Virus record (IMG/VR): IMGVR_UViG_3300037246_001032
Coordinates: 1-39,332 of that record
Length of the DNA: 39,332 nt
DNA from: a virus
Strand: one strand, 5' to 3'
The notes under the pieces were generated by a model, which saw nothing but the letters and a program-made list of their open reading frames with translations, was not told the DNA's origin and made no database searches. Each line of letters begins with the position of its first letter. Position 1 is the stretch's first letter. Below are positions 6,532 through 14,755 of this stretch, in pieces. A program made the position numbers and the translations under genes.

Positions 6532-7020
6532 ATGAATATCGGAAATATACATTTAACACCGACAAAAGAGGGTGATGTTCATCGCTTTTATGAAATGCTC
6601 CAAGACTATCCTGATTTCTACGATGATAGTATCCAGCTCAATAGCCTCTATGAATTCTGTAAATTATTCGATGATATTGTAAAAGACAGTCTGACTCTTA
6701 AGAAGGGTGACGAAGTAGTTGGCTGGATTTATCTGGATACACTCGACGAGAAATTCGCAACATATAATATTTTATTCAAAAGAAGGTCGGTGGATCCCTC
6801 GTATACTCCCTCGGTAGCGACCGAAGCTCTCCGATATTTTTTCAATAAACACGATGTTAAGATGATAGGCGGAATTGTAAGAGTCAATAATTTTGCGGCG
6901 CTAAGGGGACTTAAGCAGGTCGGGGCGGTGATAACTGGATATATGCCTAAGCATGAGAATATCAACGGTGAACCCATTGATTGCGTATATGCCGGAATCT
7001 TAAGAGAGGTTTTAGTATGA
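6532..7020 (+). CDS. GNAT-like N-acetyltransferase
   Basis: The 162-residue product has the GCN5-related acetyltransferase layout: an N-terminal helix region, a strand pair around EVVGWIYLDTL, the motif-A-like region SYTPSVATEALRYFF (helix after the acyl-CoA loop) and the C-terminal VNNFAALRGLKQVGAVITGY, typical of the last helix and strand. The glycine pattern of the CoA loop is weak. It overlaps the next gene by ATGA. Similar short GNAT proteins occur next to portal genes in podovirus-like phages and may modify host proteins; the target is unknown. Confidence 0.65.
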   Translation: MNIGNIHLTPTKEGDVHRFYEMLQDYPDFYDDSIQLNSLYEFCKLFDDIVKDSLTLKKGDEVVGWIYLDTLDEKFATYNILFKRRSVDPSYTPSVATEALRYFFNKHDVKMIGGIVRVNNFAALRGLKQVGAVITGYMPKHENINGEPIDCVYAGILREVLV

Positions 7021-7649
7021 AGATATACACAAAAATCGTCCTTGATCCAGACGGTAAAATAGTCGAGGAACGTTCATTCGAGTATAAAGGCCCGGTCGCT
7101 CAATGCAAAGGTGGCGGCGGTCAAAAGCAGGCCGCAGAACAGGCTGAAAAATCCTTCCAGTTGCAAAAAGAAATGTTTGAACATCAAAAGCAGGAAGCAT
7201 TGAAACTTGAGCAAGGCAAGGAGTCAGAAGAAGCAAAGGCGGCCGCAATAAAACAAAGAGGGATAGATATCAAGCGTCAAGGGCGCAGTTCGACAATTCT
7301 GACACAACAAGCAAAACCGGGTTTTTCTGCTTTTCAGGCAAAAGACCCATTTGCTGCTCCAAAAGAACTTCGTGATCCAACTAAAATTCCGAGCGAAAAA
7401 AGAGGAGTTTTAATTCGTAGAGACGTAAAGGGCCGAGTAATAAGCGAGGAAAAAGATGCGTTGCTTAATAAAGCTGAAATTGATGCAGCAAATAAGGCAG
7501 AAAGTGAAAGGTTAGCAAAAGTCAAAGAGTTACAGTCTGCCCATAATATTAGACTCAGAACTGAATTTGATAAAATCTTACCCTTCAAGAGAAGGGCATT
7601 GGGAGCGCCACCAATAAAAAGGAGAAAGTTAAGTGCCGGAAACTCTTAG
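7017..7649 (+). CDS. Coiled-coil head-region protein upstream of portal
   Basis: The product is about 210 residues from the ATG at 7017, which overlaps the GNAT stop (ATGA); a longer start at 6981 lies wholly inside the GNAT gene. It begins MKIYTKIVLDPDGKIVEERS followed by an FEYKGPVA motif and a Cys-Lys-Gly4 stretch, an opening I associate with podovirus proteins encoded next to the portal. A long Gln/Lys/Glu-rich coiled coil (residues ~30-80) and a basic C-terminus follow. Its 3' end overlaps the portal start. It is probably a minor structural or assembly protein. Confidence 0.5.
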   Translation: MKIYTKIVLDPDGKIVEERSFEYKGPVAQCKGGGGQKQAAEQAEKSFQLQKEMFEHQKQEALKLEQGKESEEAKAAAIKQRGIDIKRQGRSSTILTQQAKPGFSAFQAKDPFAAPKELRDPTKIPSEKRGVLIRRDVKGRVISEEKDALLNKAEIDAANKAESERLAKVKELQSAHNIRLRTEFDKILPFKRRALGAPPIKRRKLSAGNS

Positions 7650-9348
7650 AGAACTGAAAAAATATTTCGGCTTTGTCGAAACTCATCGCAAGTTTTGGGA
7701 TAATAATTCCTGGCTCGATATTGGCGACTTCCTTTCTCCGCAATATCAGGATTTTCAGAATTGGGATGCTCATAGGGGTCAACGCAAGGCAACAAAGATT
7801 TATGACAGTTCCCCGATAATCTATTTGGGAGTGTTTTCTGACGGCATACATGGCAACGTTATAAATCCTGCTATGACTTGGTGGATATTCCGTTTGCCAG
7901 CCCACTTGAGGTTTCTCGAAGAAGATCCCGAAGTGAAGCGGTGGATGCAGACTGTACAGGAGCTTATCTATGATTGGCTTGCGGAGAGTAATTTTTATAC
8001 TTCCATGAGACAGTTTTTCAGATATGGAGGTTCATTCGGTACGGCCTACTTAACTCTTGAGATAAACCGCAAGAATAATAAATTCGTTTTTAATTGTTTG
8101 CATCCGCGAGAATGTTACATTGCGGAGAATCAATATGGTGAAGTCGATGTGATGTTCAGGCGCATTATGCTTTCAGCGCGGAAGATGAAACAGAAGTTCG
8201 GTGATGTGAGTAAGTTTTCGGCCCCTGTTAAGAGGTCATTGGAAACAAATCCCTTCACAGAGTATCCGGTAATTCATGCGGTTTACCCAAACGACGAATT
8301 CGACAGCACTAAATTAGGCCAACAGTTCAAATCTTTCAGTGGTAAATATTTTGAGTTAAACCGTAATTCTACTGAGTTTTTGGCAGAACAAGGGCACGAT
8401 GAATTTCCTTTAAAGGTTTGGAGATATTACAAGGGAGAGCCCGGACCTTATGGTGACTCTCCGGGGACTTTTGCAATATCCGAGATCATGGGCCTTCAGT
8501 CAATGAGGAAAGGATTGCTTAGAGCCGGTGAAATGTCAGTTGACGGTGCATATAACATCCCTTCCGAAATGGAAGGCGAGGAAGATATCAATCCAAACGG
8601 TTTCAATTATTATGGTACGGACTTTAACAGAAGGATTTATCCATTAAACGACAATATCCGATATGCGATTGGACAGACAGCTGTAGATGATAGTCGGAAT
8701 ATTTTAAAACAGCACTTCCATGTTGACACATTTTTAACGATGGATGCTTCTAAAGACAAGGTTAAAACTGCTCAGGAAGTATTCGAAATGAAAAGCGAAT
8801 CGTCCATGATTTTATCAGCAAGTATTGGCGATCTTACCGTCACGTTAGATGGGATCATAGACTACGCATATAATTTAAGAATGAAGGCCGGGCAACTTCC
8901 TCAAGTTCCGGAAGTATTGGCACAGCATCTTGGTAATAAAAGAATCCCGATCGAGTACATGGGTCCTCTTGCTCAGGCACAAAAGAGAATGTTTCAGACA
9001 AGCGGAATATTGGATTCGGTAGAGATCCTTGCTCCTTTCTTCGGTGAGTTCCCTGATATGAAGGATATATTCAACAGTGATCGGATAGCCCGTAAGATTG
9101 CCTTGGCCTATCAGTATCCCCAGGACAGCTTTAATTCTCAGGAAACAATAGATGCCATCAGGGAAGGCCGGTCGATACAGCTTCAGGAAGAAGCCAAGAA
9201 GTTAGATATGGATCGCATGGCCGAGTTTCTTAAGAAATTTTCGCAAGCAGATAAAAACGTAGATGGCAAGTTGTGGGGCGCTTTAAACGATGTTCTTGGA
9301 GACCAAGCAGCAGGACCTCAAGGTGTAGCAGTTGGAGCGATACAGTAA
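7633..9348 (+). CDS. Portal protein (T7 gp8-like head-tail connector)
   Basis: At 571 residues it has the length of the head-to-tail connector family (PF12236 type). The start is GTG at 7633 with GGAG 7-8 bases upstream, overlapping the previous gene by 17 bases. Family-like segments include the N-terminal RKFWDNNSWLDIGDFLSPQY, DSSPIIYLGVFSDGIHGNVI, FFRYGGSFGTAYL and the stem region QTAVDDSRNILKQHF. The portal forms the dodecameric vertex ring through which TerL pumps DNA and to which the tail adaptor binds. Confidence 0.9.
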   Translation: MPETLRELKKYFGFVETHRKFWDNNSWLDIGDFLSPQYQDFQNWDAHRGQRKATKIYDSSPIIYLGVFSDGIHGNVINPAMTWWIFRLPAHLRFLEEDPEVKRWMQTVQELIYDWLAESNFYTSMRQFFRYGGSFGTAYLTLEINRKNNKFVFNCLHPRECYIAENQYGEVDVMFRRIMLSARKMKQKFGDVSKFSAPVKRSLETNPFTEYPVIHAVYPNDEFDSTKLGQQFKSFSGKYFELNRNSTEFLAEQGHDEFPLKVWRYYKGEPGPYGDSPGTFAISEIMGLQSMRKGLLRAGEMSVDGAYNIPSEMEGEEDINPNGFNYYGTDFNRRIYPLNDNIRYAIGQTAVDDSRNILKQHFHVDTFLTMDASKDKVKTAQEVFEMKSESSMILSASIGDLTVTLDGIIDYAYNLRMKAGQLPQVPEVLAQHLGNKRIPIEYMGPLAQAQKRMFQTSGILDSVEILAPFFGEFPDMKDIFNSDRIARKIALAYQYPQDSFNSQETIDAIREGRSIQLQEEAKKLDMDRMAEFLKKFSQADKNVDGKLWGALNDVLGDQAAGPQGVAVGAIQ

Positions 9349-9665
9349 TGGACGAACTTAAAAAGAAAAAAGCAGCCGACAAAAAGAAAGTATACGATGA
9401 TGAATATGCTTTAAGAATTGCTTATAGAAATACATTTCTGAATCCTCAAAACAAAGAGGGTCAGAAGGTACTCAAGGACATATTCAAGAACGGCTATTTA
9501 TTCAATGACGATTTACCGTTGGACAGGCCGGACTTAATAGGAAAGCGAAATGCAGCGGCTAAGATTTTAAATAAATTAGTTTGTTGGGATGAGCCGGACA
9601 AAACAATGGATGAAATTATCGTGGCACTTGGCAAGTGGCCCGTTTTAGTTAAATCAAATAAATAA
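9348..9665 (+). CDS. Bbp19-like phage protein
   Basis: The 105-residue product from the ATG at 9348 (TAATG overlap with the portal stop) resembles the Bbp19 family found directly after the portal in BPP-1-like phages: a YRNTFLNPQNKEGQKVLKDI segment early, then GKRNAAAKILNKLV near residue 65. A longer start at 9273 overlaps the portal with an Arg/Ser-rich, implausible extension. The function is unknown; it may be an assembly factor. Confidence 0.65.
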   Translation: MDELKKKKAADKKKVYDDEYALRIAYRNTFLNPQNKEGQKVLKDIFKNGYLFNDDLPLDRPDLIGKRNAAAKILNKLVCWDEPDKTMDEIIVALGKWPVLVKSNK

Positions 9666-9676
9666 GGAGAAAAATT

Positions 9677-10447
9677 ATGCCAGATATGCCTACATTTACC
9701 GAGCAGCTTGGAGAAAGCCTTAAGGGTGACGAGAGATTAAGCCAGTGGTTATCGACCGCGAAGGAAGCTGGCAGGGACGGAAACCTGTCTGATTTCGTAA
9801 CGGATCATTTTTCATTGGGGGACGCTCATACCAAACTTAAGGGAGATACTGAGGGAATGGTAAGGATCCCTGGCGAGGATTCGTCTGATGAGGACCGGAC
9901 ATCATTCAGGGGTAACGTAAACAAGTTCCTGGGTGTACCGGAAAACGTCGCAGGGTATGAGATCACGAAGCCGAACGACTTGCCAGAAGGAATGGAGTAT
10001 GATGATACGTTATCGGACAAAATGCTCGAAACGCTACATAAACACAATGCTCCCAAAGAGCTTGTTCATGCTCTATTTGGAACCTTCAATGAGTATCATG
10101 CAGGGCTCCAGACTGAATTTAATACATTCAGAAAAGATGCCAGCGAGAAGGATCTGAATTCTTTGAAGGAATTGTGGGGAGACGGATTTGAGCAAAAGAA
10201 CCGCGAAACCTTTGAAGTCCTGAGTCGGATGGCCGAAAAGATCAAAATACCTGACTCGATTGGTGGAATAGAAGGATTTAAGAGCGACTTGGAATCGTTG
10301 GCATTGACTAACAATCCCAGGTTTAACGTTCTTTTCAATTCACTTTTTGAAAAGCTTGGAGACCCTGAGCTCCTGTTCGGTAATCCCTCGAAAGAGGCAT
10401 TAGACGAAGGGGATACATGGTACCCAAGTATGAAAAAAGCAAAATAA
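9677..10447 (+). CDS. Capsid scaffolding protein
   Basis: The 256-residue acidic protein lies between the portal/Bbp19 genes and the capsid gene, the canonical scaffold position. It has no cysteine, many charged helices and a basic C-terminal tip (SMKKAK), as expected for a capsid-binding C-terminus. A strong AAGGAG precedes the ATG. Scaffolds guide procapsid assembly and leave before or during packaging. The call depends on position and composition more than on sequence motifs. Confidence 0.7.
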   Translation: MPDMPTFTEQLGESLKGDERLSQWLSTAKEAGRDGNLSDFVTDHFSLGDAHTKLKGDTEGMVRIPGEDSSDEDRTSFRGNVNKFLGVPENVAGYEITKPNDLPEGMEYDDTLSDKMLETLHKHNAPKELVHALFGTFNEYHAGLQTEFNTFRKDASEKDLNSLKELWGDGFEQKNRETFEVLSRMAEKIKIPDSIGGIEGFKSDLESLALTNNPRFNVLFNSLFEKLGDPELLFGNPSKEALDEGDTWYPSMKKAK

Positions 10448-10469
10448 TTAAAGAGAGGAGAACATTCGT

Positions 10470-11450
10470 ATGGGTACATTAACAGCAGGACATACAATTA
10501 TCGAGATGGCGAAGATGATCAGCCCGACCGGTAAGCAGATGAAGATAGCAGAAGTCCTTGCGAAGGAAATCTCCATGCTGTTTGACATCATATTTACGCC
10601 TTCAAATGATATATGGGGGCATAAATCGTTAGAGGAAGCATCTGAGGATACCGCTTCATGGAGAGCTCTGAATGAGCACGTTGCAAGTGGCGAAGAACTC
10701 ACTAACGAGAACTATGATGTTATCGGCATTTTGGAGAGATTCGCAGAGTTCGATATAGAATGGGTGGACAACCAGCCTAATCCGCAGATGGCCAGAGTGA
10801 TGAAATCTAAGAGCAAGCTCAAGGCGATGGCCCGGGCGCTTTGTTCAGCGTTTCTTTACTCGAATAACAAAGTTACACCGAAGCAGCCTCATGGTATGAT
10901 GCCAAGACTTGCTTCAACCGGGAGATATGTTATATCTCACGGTGATTCATCGGCATTAACCTCGATCTTAGTGGTAACGCATGGCGAGGATGCCGTTCAT
11001 GGTATTTATCCTATGAACAGCGAAGCACCTGACGAAGAATTCGTGATCCGTCACAAGGATCTCGGTGAGCAGTTGATCACAGATTCAAGTGGTAATCACC
11101 TGAGGAAGTATGTTGATAACTTTAAGTTTAAGGGTGGGCTCGTTGTTGAGGATTACAGGACTCTCGGAAGGGTAGCAAATATCGGTTCGGCAACTGCGCA
11201 GGTACAGGCATGGGAGAACGACTTGATAACGTTGACAGAACGCATGGAGATCACGGATAAAACCGTTATCTACATGAACGAAACAATGACATCCGCAGCC
11301 CGTATCCGTCAGAAGGATAAAGGCAACGTCCACTGGACACCGGGCAAGGGTGAAGGTCTTTTCGGCAAGCCGGTGTTGATGTTCGACGAAATACCGGTCA
11401 AAAAAATTGATTCTCGGATTCTCTTAAACTCTGAATCCCAGATCTCATAG
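10470..11450 (+). CDS. Major capsid protein
   Basis: The 326-residue product matches the gp7/Bbp17-type major capsid family. Recognisable parts are the N-terminal EMAKMISPTGKQMKIAEVLA, the central ALTSILVVTHGEDAVHGIYP and the C-terminal KFKGGLVVEDYRTLGRVANI followed by SRILLNSE near the end. A strong AGAGGAGAA SD precedes the ATG. It contains one cysteine. It forms the icosahedral shell with the cement protein encoded just after it. Confidence 0.88.
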   Translation: MGTLTAGHTIIEMAKMISPTGKQMKIAEVLAKEISMLFDIIFTPSNDIWGHKSLEEASEDTASWRALNEHVASGEELTNENYDVIGILERFAEFDIEWVDNQPNPQMARVMKSKSKLKAMARALCSAFLYSNNKVTPKQPHGMMPRLASTGRYVISHGDSSALTSILVVTHGEDAVHGIYPMNSEAPDEEFVIRHKDLGEQLITDSSGNHLRKYVDNFKFKGGLVVEDYRTLGRVANIGSATAQVQAWENDLITLTERMEITDKTVIYMNETMTSAARIRQKDKGNVHWTPGKGEGLFGKPVLMFDEIPVKKIDSRILLNSESQIS

Positions 11451-11466
11451 AAAGGAGAACGATACA

Positions 11467-11910
11467 ATGTTAGATGACAAATATGTATTTTCAGCGTTGC
11501 AGGTAATAACAGCAAATGCAACAACTGTAAATTCCACCAGTACAGTAGATCTTGGTGCTCTCATTGAGGAATTCTCCTTAGGTGCCGGAACGCCGGTAGC
11601 AAGGACAAAGATGGGGCCCAAGAGTGGCCGTATAAATCTTGTCATTCGCATGGCGGTTCTGCCAACCGCAGGGACAAGTATCGCTTTTGTTTTGCAGGAT
11701 TCAGCAGATGATTCCACGTTTGCGGATACTGAAATTTCGGTTGCGACTATTGCAATCGCGGATTTGGTTCCGGGATATGAAGTATTGAATATTCCGTTGC
11801 CATTCGGTATAAATCGGTATCTGTTGATCGAGTACGAAACAACAGGGGACCATACTGGCAGTGTTGGTTCTATCAATGCACAGTTGGAATTCGGATCGCA
11901 TATGCGGTAA
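11467..11910 (+). CDS. Bbp16-like capsid cement protein
   Basis: The 147-residue, beta-rich product follows the capsid gene with its own AAAGGAGAA SD. The layout VFSALQVITANATTVNSTST ... VLQDSADDSTFADTE ... VPGYEVLNIPLPFGINRYLL and a short C-terminal strand resembles Bbp16-type jelly-roll cement proteins that clamp capsomers from outside. It has no cysteine and no signal peptide. It ends the head operon: an intrinsic terminator follows 18 bases later. Confidence 0.75.
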   Translation: MLDDKYVFSALQVITANATTVNSTSTVDLGALIEEFSLGAGTPVARTKMGPKSGRINLVIRMAVLPTAGTSIAFVLQDSADDSTFADTEISVATIAIADLVPGYEVLNIPLPFGINRYLLIEYETTGDHTGSVGSINAQLEFGSHMR

Positions 11911-11927
11911 AGGTGTGCGTAAATCTT

Positions 11928-11958
11928 GGGGGAGAGGGTTTCCTCTCCCCCCTTTTTT
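11928..11958 (+). terminator. Rho-independent terminator after head genes
   Basis: A perfect 10-bp stem GGGGGAGAGG/CCTCTCCCCC with a 4-nt loop GTTT is followed by one C and six T. It lies between the cement gene and gene 11973 and would reduce transcription of the tail genes relative to the capsid genes. Confidence 0.92.
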
Positions 11959-11972
11959 AAAGGAGAGTTGAA

Positions 11973-13535
11973 ATGAAAAAGACGTTTTTCAATAAAATAC
12001 CAGCATGGATAATTGTATTGCTGTTGACGGTATTTATATCTATCAGCTATGCGACTTTCAATGACGGTGAGCACAGTCAGAATGGCAGATTTACTATTAA
12101 CGGTGTTATTCAGGAATTGGATAGCGCAACCGATGGAACTTCACTCTGTTTTGAGGGAACAACTGCAAATGCTTTTGAAACCTGTTTCCTATTCACTGAT
12201 CCAACGGCTGACAATGTAGTGACATTCGGTGACAGTTCGTTTTCGGCCGGAGCTACTAATGCTCATTCAGCTATAACTTCAATCACAGTTACAGACACCA
12301 CAACAAATGTAGTAAGCGACCTTCTGGTGATTGATCATTCAGGGGGAGACACTACTACTGGATTCGGAACTGGCATTTCATTCAAGCTCGAAGATGATAC
12401 TGGTACAACTACTGAGGAACACGCTTCAATTGATGTTGTCATAACTGATGGCACGTCCACTACTGAGGACTCGGATGTTGTATTTAGTGCGATGACAAAC
12501 GGAGACGTGGCTGAACAATTCCGACTTGTATCCGCAAATTCTGCGACTACTGGAGATTATGCCGTACATACAACAAATTCCACTGAGACGAACGGGATTA
12601 TTGACGTCATGCAGTTCAAGACAGCGGGGGTGGCCCCGGCGGGTAACTTCGGCATGAGTATTTCTTTCTGGATACCTGATGATGGGGACTCAACGCTTAA
12701 CGAGAACGCAAGCATAGACATATTCCAGAATTCTGCCACTGATGGTACGGAACAGACTGATTTTGTTTTTGAGTCTATGACCGCTGGCACTAAAGCTGAG
12801 ATACTCAGGATAGTAGCTAATAGTTCTGTCTCTACAGGTGACAGATTAACAATCACATCAAACACTACTGATGACAATGCTATTATCCCTATTCTTCGAC
12901 TTGCTCAAGCCAACGGCGCAAGCACAGCCACAACAGGCAATGGACTGTCAATAGAGTTCTGGCCTGAAGACGCTGGTGGTTCTGAATTACAGGGAAGTAT
13001 CGGTGTAGTCTTCACGGACGCTACGGATGCAAGTGAAGACACTGACATGGTGTTCAGCCTTCAGAACGCCGGCGCTATTGGAGAAGTGGCAAGGTTTACT
13101 GGTGCTGGAACCCTGACTATAGCTTCTGGAGGAGGATTTTTACCCCCTGCCGAAACCGTAACTAATACAAACGTAATACTTGCGGCTGAATGCGGAACAA
13201 CTTATTATCTGTCAGGTGATGGTAGTTTCTTGTCTACTCTGCCAGCGGTATCTACTGTAACTTCTGGATGTGAATTTGCGTTTGTTTCAAAATCTCCGCC
13301 AACTGGTGCTGACATCCATTCAGTTACTACTGGTAATTCACATGAGAATTTAATATACGGTTCTGTAGTTGTTAATGGGGCTGTAGTCGCTTGTGTTGCT
13401 GAAGATGTCGTTAGATTTGATGCTAGCGGTACAGTAGCTATCGGAGATCAGATAATTCTTAAATCTGATGGAGCTGCTTGGTATCTTTCTGGCGATGGAG
13501 TGTCAGCAAGTTCGCTAGTTTGTACAACTACATAG
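11973..13535 (+). CDS. Secreted-type virion protein with three ~95-residue repeats
   Basis: The 520-residue product has an N-terminal signal peptide (charged MKKTFFNK, core WIIVLLLTVFISIS, cleavage-type SYA-TF). The mature part is Thr/Ser/Gly/Asp-rich and contains three imperfect repeats starting near residues 134, 226 and 323, each with a GISFxxxDD strand, an acidic E-x-ASID-like strand, a DVVFSxMT-like strand and an NSS-TTGD-like turn. The C-terminus resembles phage fibre ends (GAAWYLSGDG). Six cysteines occur, two as TSLC...ETC. The AAAGGAGAG SD is strong. The position between cement and tail adaptor suggests a decoration or fibre protein; the signal peptide is unusual for that role. Confidence 0.6.
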   Translation: MKKTFFNKIPAWIIVLLLTVFISISYATFNDGEHSQNGRFTINGVIQELDSATDGTSLCFEGTTANAFETCFLFTDPTADNVVTFGDSSFSAGATNAHSAITSITVTDTTTNVVSDLLVIDHSGGDTTTGFGTGISFKLEDDTGTTTEEHASIDVVITDGTSTTEDSDVVFSAMTNGDVAEQFRLVSANSATTGDYAVHTTNSTETNGIIDVMQFKTAGVAPAGNFGMSISFWIPDDGDSTLNENASIDIFQNSATDGTEQTDFVFESMTAGTKAEILRIVANSSVSTGDRLTITSNTTDDNAIIPILRLAQANGASTATTGNGLSIEFWPEDAGGSELQGSIGVVFTDATDASEDTDMVFSLQNAGAIGEVARFTGAGTLTIASGGGFLPPAETVTNTNVILAAECGTTYYLSGDGSFLSTLPAVSTVTSGCEFAFVSKSPPTGADIHSVTTGNSHENLIYGSVVVNGAVVACVAEDVVRFDASGTVAIGDQIILKSDGAAWYLSGDGVSASSLVCTTT

Positions 13536-13567
13536 GCTAATTAAAATTAATATTAAAGGAGAATAAC

Positions 13568-13873
13568 ATGAGATTTGTATGTATTCAAAATTGTTTTACT
13601 GAATCCCTTGTTGAAAGAGGGCAGATTGCTCACTTCGAAAACGCAGAAGCAATCAACGAGGCGGTAAGGCCGTTTTTCAGACCGCTAAAAGCTTCCGATA
13701 AAGTTGTCAAAGGTGCGGACAACGAGGAACAGACCGAAAACGAGAAGCCTCTAGAGAAGATGTCAAAGGCTGAATTGCTTATTGAATGCGAAAGGGTCGG
13801 CGCGGCTGTTAATTCGGTGTGGCCTAAGCCAAAACTGTTGATAGAAATAAAAAAGAAAATCATAGGGTTCTAA
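13568..13873 (+). CDS. Small structural-region protein (101 aa)
   Basis: A good AAGGAGAA SD precedes the ATG. The N-terminus MRFVCIQNCFTESLVERGQI looks like a small beta domain (a common opening for phage proteins before the tail adaptor), and the middle is an acidic linker with Glu/Lys. The C-terminal part (KMSKAELLIECERVGAAV) is a short helical SAP/Rho-N-like fold by resemblance. It may be a minor head or head-tail joining protein; this is inferred from position. Confidence 0.5.
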   Translation: MRFVCIQNCFTESLVERGQIAHFENAEAINEAVRPFFRPLKASDKVVKGADNEEQTENEKPLEKMSKAELLIECERVGAAVNSVWPKPKLLIEIKKKIIGF

Positions 13874-13876
13874 GTT

Positions 13877-14755
13877 ATGGGTGCTACAGATATTGCCGTA
13901 GCTAACAGGGCGATGGCTATGATAGGTCAGGAGCTCATAGTTTCCGCCTTGACCGAGAATGCGAAACTGAATGCTGTTTATACTGCTGAACGTGATAGTG
14001 TTCTTACGATGCACCCCTGGAACTTTGCTCTTAAAAGGGATAGGGTCACGGTAGCCGGTATACTCGATTGTTCTGCAAAAGTGATTAGTTTTGTTGATTC
14101 CGATCCGGACACTATTACCGATGATGGCAACGGTTTTGTAGATGCCAATTTCGAAACTGGTGATATTGCTAATATTGCCGGTTCAGCTACGAACGAATCG
14201 ACTTATAGTGTCAATACCGTTGCTGCAGGGACATTAACGCTTGAATCTCACGAAGAAGTAACTGCTGAGGTCCTTACAAATGATACTGATCTTAAACTGT
14301 ATGCTTTAACTGCAGACGGTCGGTTTAAATTTCCCAAACCTTCAGACTGTTTGAGAGTTCATAAGGTCAACGAGGTCAATATCTGGAACGAGCCCTATCC
14401 TTGGGCGAAAGAAGGTAAGTATATTCTGTCAGAAACGATTGACGAAAACGATCAGTTGCCAATCGCTTACATTAAACAAATAACAGATCCTACGTTGTTT
14501 GATCCATTATTTGAGGAATGTTTTGTAGTCAAACTTTGCGCCGTCATGTCAATGGCTGACAAGGAAAATGCAGATCAGGCGTTGATGTGGATGAAGCATT
14601 TTGATTTCAAATTCAAACAGGCGACTCAGCGTAATGCCTATGAAAGCAGGAAAAGAAAAAGGAGAAGGAATACCGAATGGCAAAGAAACGGCAGAGGTGG
14701 ACGGTTCGACGAGAACGAGGGCTACGACAGATCGGGACGTTTTTATCCGCGCTAA
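13877..14755 (+). CDS. Tail tube/adaptor protein (T7 gp11-like) with beta insertion
   Basis: The N-terminus, AVANRAMAMIGQELIVSALT then AERDSVLTMHPWNFALKRDR, is typical of tail tubular protein A, the ring joining portal and nozzle. A beta-rich insertion (residues ~57-145) with Asp/Gly/Thr turns interrupts the family region before FKFPKPSDCLRVHKVNEVN resumes. The helical C-terminal part (VVKLCAVMSMADKENADQAL) is also family-like. The last ~25 residues are Arg/Lys/Gly-rich and overlap the start of the nozzle gene by 79 bases in another frame. It has four cysteines and no signal peptide. Confidence 0.8.
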   Translation: MGATDIAVANRAMAMIGQELIVSALTENAKLNAVYTAERDSVLTMHPWNFALKRDRVTVAGILDCSAKVISFVDSDPDTITDDGNGFVDANFETGDIANIAGSATNESTYSVNTVAAGTLTLESHEEVTAEVLTNDTDLKLYALTADGRFKFPKPSDCLRVHKVNEVNIWNEPYPWAKEGKYILSETIDENDQLPIAYIKQITDPTLFDPLFEECFVVKLCAVMSMADKENADQALMWMKHFDFKFKQATQRNAYESRKRKRRRNTEWQRNGRGGRFDENEGYDRSGRFYPR

